Shown one piece after another: positions 46,004-54,091 of a stretch of 64,000 bases of DNA (within the stretch, counting starts at the first letter, position 1; every line of letters starts with the position of its first letter). This stretch comes from Mycolicibacterium sphagni (GTDB lineage: Bacteria > Actinomycetota > Actinomycetes > Mycobacteriales > Mycobacteriaceae), in the NCBI RefSeq assembly GCF_002250655.1, contig NZ_NOZR01000009.1, positions 124,001 to 188,000 on the forward strand. Direction: 5' to 3'. Position numbers and translations under genes: made by a program. The notes under the pieces are model-generated. The model searched no databases. It had not been told where the DNA came from and was given only the letters and a program-made list of their open reading frames with translations.

Positions 46004-47062
46004 CTACTGGCCGGCCGCCCGCGGCAGGTCGAAGTGCCGAGCGAACGCCACCTCGTCGAGGTGCTCGAAGATCGGGTCCTCGTCGTCGATGTCCAGCACC
46101 GCCGCACCGGGGCGGCGCAACCGCGCCGGGACCACGTCGAACTCGCGGTCCTCGGTGTTCTCCACGCCAAGCCGCGAGCGCGCCATCCGCTGCTGGCGAC
46201 GCCGGCGCACCTGCTCCTCGATCCGGGTCTGACGACGCAGATAGGCCAGATACAGCACGGTCACCGCGCCCGCCGTGCCGCAGAGCCACCACAGGTCCGC
46301 GCTGACGGTGAAGGACAGCACAGCGGTGATCACCATGATCGCCGCCATCGCCATCAATACCCGCTTGCGGAACCGGTACTTGCGCGCGCTGACCGCAGCG
46401 GCCGTCGTGGACTCTGTGCGCCGAGGCCGGCTCGCCCGCGGCGTCGCGGTCGTCGCCGGCTCGTCCTCGGCCTCCAGACCTGACGTGTCATCGACATATT
46501 CGTATTCGTCGGCCGTGCCGTCCTGGGCGTCCTGCAGCTCGTCCTCGGCGATCGCCTCAAACTCTTTGGTCGTCTCAGCCTCGGGGACTGCCTCGGGTTC
46601 GTCTTCCTCGACGACCGATTCCTCTATTACCGGGGCCGGTGTCTCTACTACCGGAGCCGGGGTCTCGTCGAACAGGCTGGGCTGCGCCCCGCCACCGACG
46701 GGAAGCGCGCCGGAATCCTCGTCGACCACATCGACGTCGAGGTAGTCAGGCTCAGCTTCCACGGCCACCGCAGCCACCACGACCACCTGGCGGGTACGAG
46801 ACGGGGCGGCCTCGTCGTCGGAGTCCAGCTCGTCGAACTGGTCCTCTTCTGGCTGCCAGTCGGGGTCGTGCCGATGACCGGCCGATGGCCCGCTGCGCTT
46901 GAACCGCCGTGATTTCGCGCCGTCGTTGAGAACTCGGGTGGCAAGCGCGACGTCGCTAGTGCGGCGGACGTTTTCGCGCTTGCTGATGAGCATCGGGACC
47001 AACACGAACAACCACAGCACCACGAGCGAAATCCAGAGCAATGACTGGGGGATGCTTGGCAT
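46004..47062 (-). CDS. glpR: GlpR/SepX-type divisome membrane protein
   Basis: Homologue by order and layout of Rv0996. In Corynebacterium GlpR is the membrane receptor of the gephyrin-like protein Glp, and in Streptomyces SepX stabilises FtsZ rings. 352 residues. N-terminal transmembrane helix SLLWISLVVLWLFVLVPML, a long acidic disordered region rich in Glu/Asp (about 60-220), then two helices near 240-285 and a conserved C-terminus RRPGAAVLDIDDEDPIFEHL. A GGAAAGGAG site precedes the ATG. The promoter is clear upstream, and the glp gene is two genes away. Confidence 0.87.
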   Translation of the reverse strand: MPSIPQSLLWISLVVLWLFVLVPMLISKRENVRRTSDVALATRVLNDGAKSRRFKRSGPSAGHRHDPDWQPEEDQFDELDSDDEAAPSRTRQVVVVAAVAVEAEPDYLDVDVVDEDSGALPVGGGAQPSLFDETPAPVVETPAPVIEESVVEEDEPEAVPEAETTKEFEAIAEDELQDAQDGTADEYEYVDDTSGLEAEDEPATTATPRASRPRRTESTTAAAVSARKYRFRKRVLMAMAAIMVITAVLSFTVSADLWWLCGTAGAVTVLYLAYLRRQTRIEEQVRRRRQQRMARSRLGVENTEDREFDVVPARLRRPGAAVLDIDDEDPIFEHLDEVAFARHFDLPRAAGQ

Positions 47063-47132
47063 GGTGGCCTGCTCCTTTCCCGTTCAGGCTAGGTCCGTGA
47101 CCTACGCAACCCGAGACGGCGCGCCGCAGTCA

Positions 47133-47161
47133 ATTACACACTTGTAATTTGCCAATGACAA
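47133..47161 (-). promoter_or_regulatory. Sigma-A promoter of glpR overlapping an inverted repeat
   Basis: On the minus strand TTGTCA (47161-47156), 17 bases, TGTAAT (47138-47133). CTTGT (47141-47145) and ACAAG (47158-47162) form an inverted repeat across the spacer and -35, a possible operator. Confidence 0.5.
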
Positions 47162-47208
47162 GCACCAACAGCCCCAAATGTCACATTAGTAACAAGCACG
47201 CGCTGCGA

Positions 47209-47862
47209 TTACGCCCACTGCGCCAACCCTTGGTGCACCAACCGACCCGCCACTGAGCCTTCGATCTCCTCGACCGTCATCGCCACCAGCAGGTGATCTC
47301 GCCATCCACCGTCGACATCGAGGTAGCGCTCGAGAAGTCCCTCCTCGCGGAAGCCGGCCTTGGCCAGCACCGCCCGGCTTGCCGCATTTTCCGGGCGCAC
47401 CGTGGCCTCCACCCGATGTAGGGTGACCGCCCCGAAACAGTGGTCGAGCCCCAGTGCCAGCGCGCCGGTTGCCACTCCCCTGCCCGTGACCGCACTGGAC
47501 ACCCAGTAGCCGATCCAGGCCGAGCGCAGCGCGCCATGCGTCACGTTGCCGATCGTCAACTGACCGCAGAATTGCCCGTCGAGCTCGATCACGTAGGGCA
47601 GCATCCGGCCCTTGCGCGCTTCAGCGCGAAGTCCCGAGCACACCGCCGGCCACGACGAAACCGCATGCCGCACAGCCCAATCCACCTCAGCCGTCGGCTC
47701 CCATGGTTCGAGATGGCGGCGATCGGCCAGCCGGATGCGACTCCACAGCGCCGCATCGCGCATCCGCACCGGACGCAGCCGAATCACACCGGCCTCCACC
47801 CTAAGCGGGCCGACCGGAGCCGGCCAGCCCGGATGTAGGGAACTGTTACGGAACAGATTCAC
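47209..47862 (-). CDS. rimJ: GNAT N-acetyltransferase, RimJ type
   Basis: 217 residues from GTG 47862, 16 bases after the glp stop. GNAT fold of the RimJ/RimL group: IRLRPVRMRDAALWSRIR, CGQLTIGNVTHGALRSAWIG, acetyl-CoA loop AVTGRGVATGALAL and ENAASRAVLAKAGFREEG. In M. tuberculosis rimJ (Rv0995) lies between glpR and moeA1 as here. Predicted to acetylate a protein N-terminus; the true substrate is unknown. Confidence 0.87.
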   Translation of the reverse strand: MNLFRNSSLHPGWPAPVGPLRVEAGVIRLRPVRMRDAALWSRIRLADRRHLEPWEPTAEVDWAVRHAVSSWPAVCSGLRAEARKGRMLPYVIELDGQFCGQLTIGNVTHGALRSAWIGYWVSSAVTGRGVATGALALGLDHCFGAVTLHRVEATVRPENAASRAVLAKAGFREEGLLERYLDVDGGWRDHLLVAMTVEEIEGSVAGRLVHQGLAQWA

Positions 47863-47878
47863 GGTGCGGGTCCGCGGT

Positions 47879-49135
47879 TCAGCCGCGTTGAGCCAAGAAG
47901 GCGACATCGACGACCTCTCCGGTCCGGACCTGATCGACCTCGGTGGGTACCACCACCAAACAGTTGGCCTCGGCCAGTGTCGCCAACAAATGCGACGAGG
48001 CACCGGGCGCGCCGCCGAGCGCCTGCACCAGATATTCGCCGGTGTCCTGGTCGCGCATCAGCTGCCCGCGCAGGAAACCCTTGCGGCCGGGAACCGACGA
48101 GATCGGCGACAACGCGCGGGCCTGCACGACACGCCGCATCGCCTGTCGCTTGCCCAGAGACAGTCGGATCAACGGACGGACCATCACTTCGAAGACCACC
48201 AGCGCGCTCACCGGGTTGGCCGGCAGCAGGAATGTCGGCACCCCTTCGCGCCCCAGCTGACCGAAGCCCTGGACCGACCCGGGGTGCATCGCGATCCGCG
48301 CGACTTCCATCTCACCCAGCTTCGACAGCACCGTGCGCACGCTCTCGGCCGCCGCCCCGCCCACGGCACCGGCAATCACCACCAACTCGGCGCGATTGAG
48401 CTGACCCTCCACCGCCTCGCGCAGCTCTTTGGGGTCGGTACTGACGATGCCCACGCGGCTCACCTCTGCCCCGGCATCCCGTGCCGCGGCGGCGATCGCA
48501 TACGAATTGACGTCGTAGACCTGCCCGTTGCCGGGCGTACGAGAGATGTCGACCAACTCGCCGCCCACGCTCATCACGGTCACCCGCGGGCGCGGATGCA
48601 CCAGCACCCGCTCCCGGCCGACGGCAGCCAGCAAGCCCACCTGCGCAGCGCCGATGATGGCCCCGGCCCGAACGGCCACGTCACCGGGCTGGACGTCGTC
48701 GCCGGCCCGGCGTACGTACGCCCCCGACCGCACCCCACGCAGCACCCGCACCCGCGCCTGACCGCCGTCGGTCCAGCGCAGCGGCAGCACCGCATCGGCG
48801 AGCGTGGGCATCGGCGCGCCGGTCTGTACCCGGGCAGCCTGTTTGGGTTGCAGACGACTGGGGGTGCGCGTACCCGCCTCGATGACGCCCATGACCGGCA
48901 GACTGATCTGGCTGTCGCCCGACTCGTCGTCGGGATCGGCGCCGACACCTTGAACATCTACGCTGCGCACGGCATAACCGTCGATAGCCGCCTGGTCGAA
49001 ACCCGGCAGCGGGTGTTCGGTGATCACTTCCTCGGCGCACATCAGGCCCTGGGCCTCGGCGATCGGCACCCGAACCGGCCGCGGCGCCACCGCGGCCGCC
49101 GCCACCCTGGCCTGTTGTTCCTCTACCGAACGCAC
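47879..49135 (-). CDS. glp: Gephyrin-like / MoeA-like protein Glp
   Basis: MoeA-family protein, 418 residues from GTG; homologue of Rv0994 (moeA1). PGFDQAAIDGYAVRS and the beta-barrel region are typical. The position of the usual TSGGVSxGxxD molybdate/adenylyl-site loop reads VIAGAVGGAAAES, so key catalytic residues are missing. Later GSVQGFGQLG and LPANPVSALV follow the family. In Corynebacterium the equivalent protein binds FtsZ and the membrane receptor GlpR; glpR is next but one here. A divisome role is therefore more likely than cofactor synthesis. Confidence 0.88.
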   Translation of the reverse strand: MRSVEEQQARVAAAAVAPRPVRVPIAEAQGLMCAEEVITEHPLPGFDQAAIDGYAVRSVDVQGVGADPDDESGDSQISLPVMGVIEAGTRTPSRLQPKQAARVQTGAPMPTLADAVLPLRWTDGGQARVRVLRGVRSGAYVRRAGDDVQPGDVAVRAGAIIGAAQVGLLAAVGRERVLVHPRPRVTVMSVGGELVDISRTPGNGQVYDVNSYAIAAAARDAGAEVSRVGIVSTDPKELREAVEGQLNRAELVVIAGAVGGAAAESVRTVLSKLGEMEVARIAMHPGSVQGFGQLGREGVPTFLLPANPVSALVVFEVMVRPLIRLSLGKRQAMRRVVQARALSPISSVPGRKGFLRGQLMRDQDTGEYLVQALGGAPGASSHLLATLAEANCLVVVPTEVDQVRTGEVVDVAFLAQRG

Positions 49136-49184
49136 CGCGCGCCTTTCTGCTTCGAGCCCCAGTCGCGCGGGCCCGCCGCAGCTC

Positions 49185-50105
49185 CTACTGTTCGGACTTG
49201 CCGGCCAGGCCTAGACGCGCCACCAACCATCGCCGCAAATCCGGGCCATAGTCGTCACGATCCAAGGCAAAGTCAACCGCAGCCTTGAGGTAGCCGCCGG
49301 GATTTCCCAAGTCGTGTCGAGAGCCGCGGTGCACCACGACATGCACCGGGTGGCCTTCCTTGATCAGCAACTCGATGGCGTCGGTCAATTGAATCTCTCC
49401 GCCGACCCCACGGTCGACCCGGCGCAGCGCATCGAATATCGCCCGGTCCAGCAGGTAGCGACCGGCGGCGGCGAACAGCGAAGGCGCATCCTCGGCCTTG
49501 GGCTTCTCCACCATCCCCTTGACCTTGAGCACGTTCGGGTTGGCCGCGTCGGGCAAGGTTTCGACGTCGAAGACGCCGTAGGAGCTGACCTCGTCCGCCG
49601 ACACCTCGATCGCGCACAGCACCGTGCCGCCACGCTTGGCGCGCACCTTCGCCATCGTCTCCAGCACGCCCGTCGGCAGCACCAGATCGTCGGGCAACAG
49701 CACCGCTACCGCGTCTTCGTCCGGTGACAACACCGCTTCCACGCACCCCACCGCATGGCCAAGGCCCAGTGGTTCGTGCTGCACCACCGACTCGACCTTG
49801 ATCAAAGCCGGCGCCCGGCGCACCTTTTCCAGCATGGCCTTCTTACCGCGGGCCTCCAGCGTGCCCTCGAGCACCAGGTCCTCGACGAAATGCGCGACCA
49901 CGCTGTCTTTGCCTTCGGAGGTGACGATCACCAGCCGCTCGGCGCCGGCTTCAGCGGCTTCCTCGGCGACCAGCTCGATGCCCGGGGTATCGACGACCGG
50001 CAACAACTCTTTGGGGACGGTCTTGGTAGCGGGCAGGAAACGTGTGCCCAACCCGGCTGCGGGGACGATCGCCGTCCGCGGGATCGGCACCTCTGGCGGC
50101 GTCAT
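49185..50105 (-). CDS. galU: UTP-glucose-1-phosphate uridylyltransferase
   Basis: Makes UDP-glucose for arabinogalactan precursors, glycolipids and trehalose. 306 residues. Nucleotide-binding signature PAAGLGTRFLPATKTVPKEL, LLPDDLVLP metal/nucleotide site, EKPKAEDAPS and GEIQLTDAIELL. ATG 50105 has TAGGGT exactly seven bases upstream, so it is probably leaderless. glp follows 49 bases downstream, and the four genes galU-glp-rimJ-glpR keep their M. tuberculosis order. Confidence 0.95.
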   Translation of the reverse strand: MTPPEVPIPRTAIVPAAGLGTRFLPATKTVPKELLPVVDTPGIELVAEEAAEAGAERLVIVTSEGKDSVVAHFVEDLVLEGTLEARGKKAMLEKVRRAPALIKVESVVQHEPLGLGHAVGCVEAVLSPDEDAVAVLLPDDLVLPTGVLETMAKVRAKRGGTVLCAIEVSADEVSSYGVFDVETLPDAANPNVLKVKGMVEKPKAEDAPSLFAAAGRYLLDRAIFDALRRVDRGVGGEIQLTDAIELLIKEGHPVHVVVHRGSRHDLGNPGGYLKAAVDFALDRDDYGPDLRRWLVARLGLAGKSEQ

Positions 50106-50112
50106 CGTTCAC

Positions 50113-50118
50113 ACCCTA
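50113..50118 (-). promoter_or_regulatory. -10 element of galU
   Basis: Minus-strand TAGGGT, seven bases, ATG at 50105. Confidence 0.45.
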
Positions 50119-50168
50119 TCGGCATCATCTTGGCCCTTCACTCTGGCGCAATCGACTGGCGCGCTGAC

Positions 50169-50774
50169 ATGGTGGACAGCGTGCTCGCCGGTACGAAAGC
50201 CCAACACAGGGAAGCCCTCTTTGCGGCGCGACGCGCGGTACCCGATTCGATCCGGGCCGCCGAGGCCGAGGCGCTGAGCGACCACCTCGCCCAGATCGTC
50301 GGTCCTGACGACGCTGTCTGCGCCTACCTGCCGGTGGGCACCGAGCCGGGCTCGCCGGAGATGGTGGACCGGCTGCGCAAGCTGTGCGCCCGGGTGCTGC
50401 TGCCGGTGACCCGTTCGGGCGCCGACGGCCGGCCGCTCGCTCTGCTCTGGGGTGTCTACGTGCCCGGCGCGCTGGTGGCCGCACAGTTCGGGCTCCTCGA
50501 GCCTGCCGAGCCGTGGTTGCCGAGCTCCGCAGTGGCCGAGGCCGACGTGGTGCTGGTTCCCGCGTTGGCGGTGGACCGCAACGGGGTGCGACTCGGGCGC
50601 GGCGGCGGGTTCTACGACCGCTCGCTGGCACTGTGCCGACCCGGCGCCAGACTCGTCGCGGTGGTGCGCGACGAGGAGGTTGTCGACGAGTTGCCCAGCG
50701 AGCCACACGACATCCGGGTAACCCATGTCGTGACCCCCAAACAGGGACTGTTCGCGCTGGCTGGCCCGTTGTGA
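50169..50774 (+). CDS. 5-formyltetrahydrofolate cyclo-ligase family protein
   Basis: ATP-dependent conversion of 5-formyl-THF to 5,10-methenyl-THF. 201 residues from ATG 50169; GTG 50172 is possible. ATP-phosphate motif LGRGGGFYDRSL near residue 140, AYLPVGTEPG near 57 and substrate segment ADVVLVPALAVDRNGVR. Divergent from galU, as for Rv0992c/Rv0993. Confidence 0.9.
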   Translation: MVDSVLAGTKAQHREALFAARRAVPDSIRAAEAEALSDHLAQIVGPDDAVCAYLPVGTEPGSPEMVDRLRKLCARVLLPVTRSGADGRPLALLWGVYVPGALVAAQFGLLEPAEPWLPSSAVAEADVVLVPALAVDRNGVRLGRGGGFYDRSLALCRPGARLVAVVRDEEVVDELPSEPHDIRVTHVVTPKQGLFALAGPL

Positions 50775-50888
50775 GGCCATCGGCCTACGATGCACCCGAG
50801 CGTGCCCCCTCGAATCCTTTTTGCCGCATTTTGTTCCTGCCGCTTCCCTGGGCGCGGTACGGGGAATGATACGTGCCAGATGGCGGTT

Positions 50889-50915
50889 CTAGCACTTGGC
50901 ACGGTAGAGTGCTAA
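50889..50915. promoter_or_regulatory. CIRCE element (HrcA operator)
   Basis: CTAGCACTT, nine bases, GAGTGCTAA. The consensus is TTAGCACTC-N9-GAGTGCTAA: the right arm is perfect, the left 7 of 9, spacing exact. It lies 29 bases before the ruc start. Rv0991c, its homologue, is a known HrcA-regulon gene. Confidence 0.85.
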
Positions 50916-50943
50916 AGACCAAAGTTTCGTCCCGGAGGTTCAT

Positions 50944-51273
50944 GTGCCGACCTACAGCTACGCGTGCACCGAGTGCGACAACCGCTTCGACGCGGTGCAG
51001 GCGTTCACTGATGACGCGCTGACCAGCTGCCCGCAGTGCGCCGGTCGGCTGCGCAAGCTTTTCAACTCGGTCGGCGTGGTGTTCAAGGGCAGCGGCTTCT
51101 ACCGCAACGACAGCCGTGATTCCTCGAAGAGCACGAGCAAGTCGGAGTCGTCTCCGTCGTCGTCGAGCTCGGAGAAGGCGGCGAGTTCCAGCGACGCGTC
51201 GTCCAGCACCTCGAGTTCGTCGAGTTCGAGTAGCTCCAGCAGCTCGGCGCCGGCCGCAGCGGCCTCCAGCTAG
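50944..51273 (+). CDS. ruc: FmdB-family zinc-ribbon, redox-regulated chaperone Ruc
   Basis: 109 residues from GTG with GGAGG five bases before. FmdB zinc ribbon MPTYSYACTECDNRF with Cys8/Cys11 and Cys29/Cys32 (SCPQC), then a disordered Ser-rich tail from about residue 55, more than half serine. Rv0991c has this layout and is described as a chaperone activated when oxidation releases zinc and unfolds the tail. Heat-shock control by HrcA is indicated by the CIRCE element. The SAF-protein gene lies further downstream. Confidence 0.9.
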   Translation: MPTYSYACTECDNRFDAVQAFTDDALTSCPQCAGRLRKLFNSVGVVFKGSGFYRNDSRDSSKSTSKSESSPSSSSSEKAASSSDASSSTSSSSSSSSSSSSAPAAAASS

Positions 51274-52418
51274 ACCTGCTGGCCGGCCGCCGCCCCGAAT
51301 TCGACTGAATAGCCTAGTAATTCGCTGCTCTCGTCCTTGACCGGACGGATGAGGATGCGCGCCATCGACCCGTTTGCAGTGGTCTCCAATTCTGGAAACT
51401 CCTCATCAAGGAGATCGGTCGCGCGCAGTTCGGCGAATGTCTCCGGCGTGACTGCGATCAGGTTCCAGATGTGCTGTCCGGCCGCTTCACCCGTGCCGAC
51501 GTCCATCGTCCGGTCGAAGGCCGTACTCGATGCGACGACCCTCCCTGTCGCATCCATGAATGCGATCGCCGCGTCGGAGTCATACGCCTCGGCGAGCCGG
51601 TGGGCGCGCAGTTCCAGCGACATCGGCACCGACGAATCGGCAACACCGGGCGACGACACGCAGCCGCTTAAGACTTCCCGCACCTGATTGGCGGGCGTCG
51701 GCCGGCCGAACAGATAGCCCTGCGCGAGTTTGCATCCCATCCCTCTGAGCAGATCGGCTTGCACGGCCGTCTCCACTCCTTCCGCGACGACGGCCAGCCC
51801 CAGGCTGTGGCCCAGACCGACGACTGCGGCGACAATCTTGCGACTCTGGCGATGTTCGTGCATCGCCATGACGAAGCTGGAGTCGATCTTGATTTTGGAG
51901 AATGGCAGCGAGCTGAGCCATGTGAGGCTCGAATAGCCGGTGCCGAAGTCGTCCATGGCGATCATGCAGCCGAGGTTGATGAGCCGGTCGAGCGTCCGTC
52001 GCGGTTGCGTCAAGTCATCGATGAAGCCCGACTCCGTCACCTCAATATGCACGCGGCTCAAGGGAAATGACGTGTCGGCCGCCGCCCTGGCGATCCTTGT
52101 CGCCAACTCAGAATTCCGCAGCTGCAGGGGAGAGACGTTGAACCCCAGGAACAGGTTGTGCGGCCACTCCGTCGCGGCCAGAAATGACGTTCGCATCAAT
52201 TGATCGAGCAGGCGATCCAGCAGACCGAAGCGATCGGCGATGGGGATGAACCGGTCCGGGCTGATGAAGCCCTCCACCGGATCTCGCCACCGGGCAAGCA
52301 CTTCGAACCCGAGGATATGTCCGTCGTCCAAAGACACGATCGGCTGAAAGAACGGCTCCACCCCACCGTTGGACAGCGCGGACAAGAGGTTACGCGCGAG
52401 AAGCTGATCAGCGTTCAT
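51270..52418 (-). CDS. EAL-domain protein with C-terminal PAS-like sensor
   Basis: Predicted cyclic-di-GMP phosphodiesterase, 382 residues from ATG 52418, which has AAGGAGG eight bases upstream. EAL domain about 15-255: LGFEVLARW (EVL in place of EAL, a tolerated variant), NVSPLQLR, HIEVTESG, AMDDFGTGYSSL (DDFGTG metal loop), KIDSSFV and AEGVET are present, so activity is plausible. The remaining 125 residues look PAS-like (AIAFMDATGRVVASSTAFDR). No GGDEF gene is in the window. The stop overlaps the convergent ruc gene by four bases. Confidence 0.88.
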   Translation of the reverse strand: MNADQLLARNLLSALSNGGVEPFFQPIVSLDDGHILGFEVLARWRDPVEGFISPDRFIPIADRFGLLDRLLDQLMRTSFLAATEWPHNLFLGFNVSPLQLRNSELATRIARAAADTSFPLSRVHIEVTESGFIDDLTQPRRTLDRLINLGCMIAMDDFGTGYSSLTWLSSLPFSKIKIDSSFVMAMHEHRQSRKIVAAVVGLGHSLGLAVVAEGVETAVQADLLRGMGCKLAQGYLFGRPTPANQVREVLSGCVSSPGVADSSVPMSLELRAHRLAEAYDSDAAIAFMDATGRVVASSTAFDRTMDVGTGEAAGQHIWNLIAVTPETFAELRATDLLDEEFPELETTANGSMARILIRPVKDESSELLGYSVEFGAAAGQQV

Positions 52419-52588
52419 GCCCCGCGCCTCCTTCTCAACCGCCCAGGCGCCGTAACTGCTGTTACAGAAGGTACAGGCAAAGGCATTCCAGAACGTCGAA
52501 ACGGGAAATATGCGCCGCACGCCGCTGCTTATCCACAAGCTGCGCTCGAGCGAAGGCCTGACAGCTAATGCCCAGTTACCGTCGCCGC

Positions 52589-53242
52589 ATGAGTGAGTCG
52601 CTCAATCCCACGCTGACGAACCGAGTTCGGCAGATGCTGCGCCCGGATGTCACCCGCACGCTGCTGGCACGACGAGTCGTCGCCGGCGGGCTGGTGGTAT
52701 TGGCCGGCGTCGCCGCGCTGCGACCAGATCCCGGCGATCAACGCTCCGATGTGGTGGTGGCCACCCACGATCTCAGTCCGGGCACGGCACTGTCCACCGC
52801 CGACATCAAGCTCGAAAAGCGTTCGGCTACAACAGTTCCCGATGGAGCTCAGACGGGCATCGAGGCTCTTGTCGGAGCCACTCTGGCCGGACCGGCGCGG
52901 CGAGGCGAGGTGCTGACCGACGCCAGAGTGCTCGGCTCACGTCTGGCCGGCCTCAGCGCCGGACCCGATGCGCGGGTGGTGCCACTGCATCTCACCGACG
53001 CGGCAGTACTCGACCTGATCAGACCCGGCGACATCGTCGACGTCACGGGCGCGGCGGACGCCGACAACAACGCCAAGCCGACGCTGGTGGCCTCCGACGC
53101 CATCGTCGTGCTGGTGTCCCCGAAGCAGAAGGCTGCGGGAGCCGGTGACGATCGCGTGGTGCTGGTGGCCCTGCCGGCCGCGGCCGCGCACTCGCTGGCT
53201 GCAGCCACGTTGGTGCAGACCGTCACATTGACGATCCACTGA
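52589..53242 (+). CDS. SAF-domain protein (CpaB/FlgA-like)
   Basis: 217 residues from ATG 52589 (MSESLNPTLTNRVRQML); an in-frame ATG at 52568 adds seven residues. A single transmembrane segment RRVVAGGLVVLAGVAALRP (about 36-54) is followed by a SAF domain: DVVVATHDLSPGTALSTADI, ATLAGPARRGEVLTDARV and IRPGDIVDVTGA. It matches my memory of Rv0990c, which lies beside Rv0991c. Related domains occur in Flp-pilus CpaB proteins; no other pilus genes are here. Function unknown. Confidence 0.8.
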   Translation: MSESLNPTLTNRVRQMLRPDVTRTLLARRVVAGGLVVLAGVAALRPDPGDQRSDVVVATHDLSPGTALSTADIKLEKRSATTVPDGAQTGIEALVGATLAGPARRGEVLTDARVLGSRLAGLSAGPDARVVPLHLTDAAVLDLIRPGDIVDVTGAADADNNAKPTLVASDAIVVLVSPKQKAAGAGDDRVVLVALPAAAAHSLAAATLVQTVTLTIH

Positions 53243-53243
53243 G

Positions 53244-53453
53244 CTATCCCGCTGGCGGCGGCGGGGGCACCGGCGCGGTGGGCGGCGGGCCCTGGTTCTG
53301 AATCGCATCCATCACCATGTCGGCGATGTCATCGGAGGACGAGGTCTTCGGCGGACCGGGAGCCGGGGTGAGGGTCGGTGCGGCCGCGGCGATACCGCCA
53401 CCCACCGCCAGGGCACCGAACAAGGCTGCTGTCGCGACCGCGCGAATCCACAT
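53244..53453 (-). CDS. Small secreted proline-rich protein
   Basis: 69 residues. Sec signal peptide (about 1-25, cleavage after GIAAAAP region), then a short acidic helix [15 protein letters not shown] and a Pro-rich end [19 protein letters not shown] stands 14 bases before the ATG. It ends one base after the convergent SAF gene stop. Family not recognised. Confidence 0.65.
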   Translation of the reverse strand: MWIRAVATAALFGALAVGGGIAAAAPTLTPAPGPPKTSSSDDIADMVMDAIQNQGPPPTAPVPPPPPAG

Positions 53454-53572
53454 GGTGTTTTTACCTCCGCCTTTCCGTCTGCAGCCAAGCTAACAGCTCC
53501 GCAGACGCCCCGCCCGGCCCGTATTACCCTTCGAGGTCTCGGGGCAATGCTCCAATCGAAAGGGGAAATACC

Positions 53573-54028
53573 GTGTTGAAGGGCTTCAAGGAGTTTCTCT
53601 CTCGCGGAAACATCGTCGATCTGTCGATCGCGGTCGTCGTCGGTACCGCCTTCACCGCATTGGTCACGAAGTTCACCGACAGCATCATCCAGCCGCTGAT
53701 CAACCGAATCGGGGCGGGCAAGAACTCTGATCACGGCATCCTGCGCATCGCCATCGGGGGTGGACAGGTCATCGACTTGAACGTCCTGCTGTCGGCGGTG
53801 ATCAACTTCGTCCTTGTTGCCGCGGTGGTGTATTTCCTCGTCGTCGTGCCCTACAACCGCCTTCGCAAGAAGGGCGAGGTCGAGCAGGCCGGCGACACCG
53901 AGCTGAGTCTGCTGACCGAGATCCGCGATCTCCTGGCCGACGCGAGCGGAACGCCCAAGAAGGTCACCGGTCCGGGCACCGGCCCCAGCCCCGACACCGC
54001 AGAGACGACGAGCGCCGACAGAGACTGA
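53573..54028 (+). CDS. mscL: Large-conductance mechanosensitive channel
   Basis: Homopentameric osmotic release valve in the inner membrane. 151 residues from GTG 53573, behind [30 protein letters not shown] is the MscL N-terminal amphipathic helix and TM1 start; TM2 is [20 protein letters not shown]; the cytoplasmic bundle [13 protein letters not shown] follows. Same neighbourhood as Rv0985c. Transcription ends at a perfect 19-bp hairpin. Confidence 0.95.
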   Translation: MLKGFKEFLSRGNIVDLSIAVVVGTAFTALVTKFTDSIIQPLINRIGAGKNSDHGILRIAIGGGQVIDLNVLLSAVINFVLVAAVVYFLVVVPYNRLRKKGEVEQAGDTELSLLTEIRDLLADASGTPKKVTGPGTGPSPDTAETTSADRD

Positions 54029-54035
54029 CGTAGCG

Positions 54036-54077
54036 CAACAAAATGGCCCCCGGCGTGAGCCGGGGGCCATTTTGTTG
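54036..54077. terminator. Bidirectional terminator between mscL and mspA
   Basis: Two 19-base arms (54036-54054 and 54059-54077), perfectly complementary, with a GTGA loop. A-rich on one flank and TTTTGTTG on the other, so it has U-tracts in both directions; serves convergent mscL and porin genes. Confidence 0.9.
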
Positions 54078-54091
54078 ACGTGCTTAGGGAA

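Noticed and set aside
50169..50774. A complete arginine deiminase pathway or folate operon
   Set aside because: No carbamate kinase or ornithine carbamoyltransferase near arcA, and the formyl-THF ligase stands alone.
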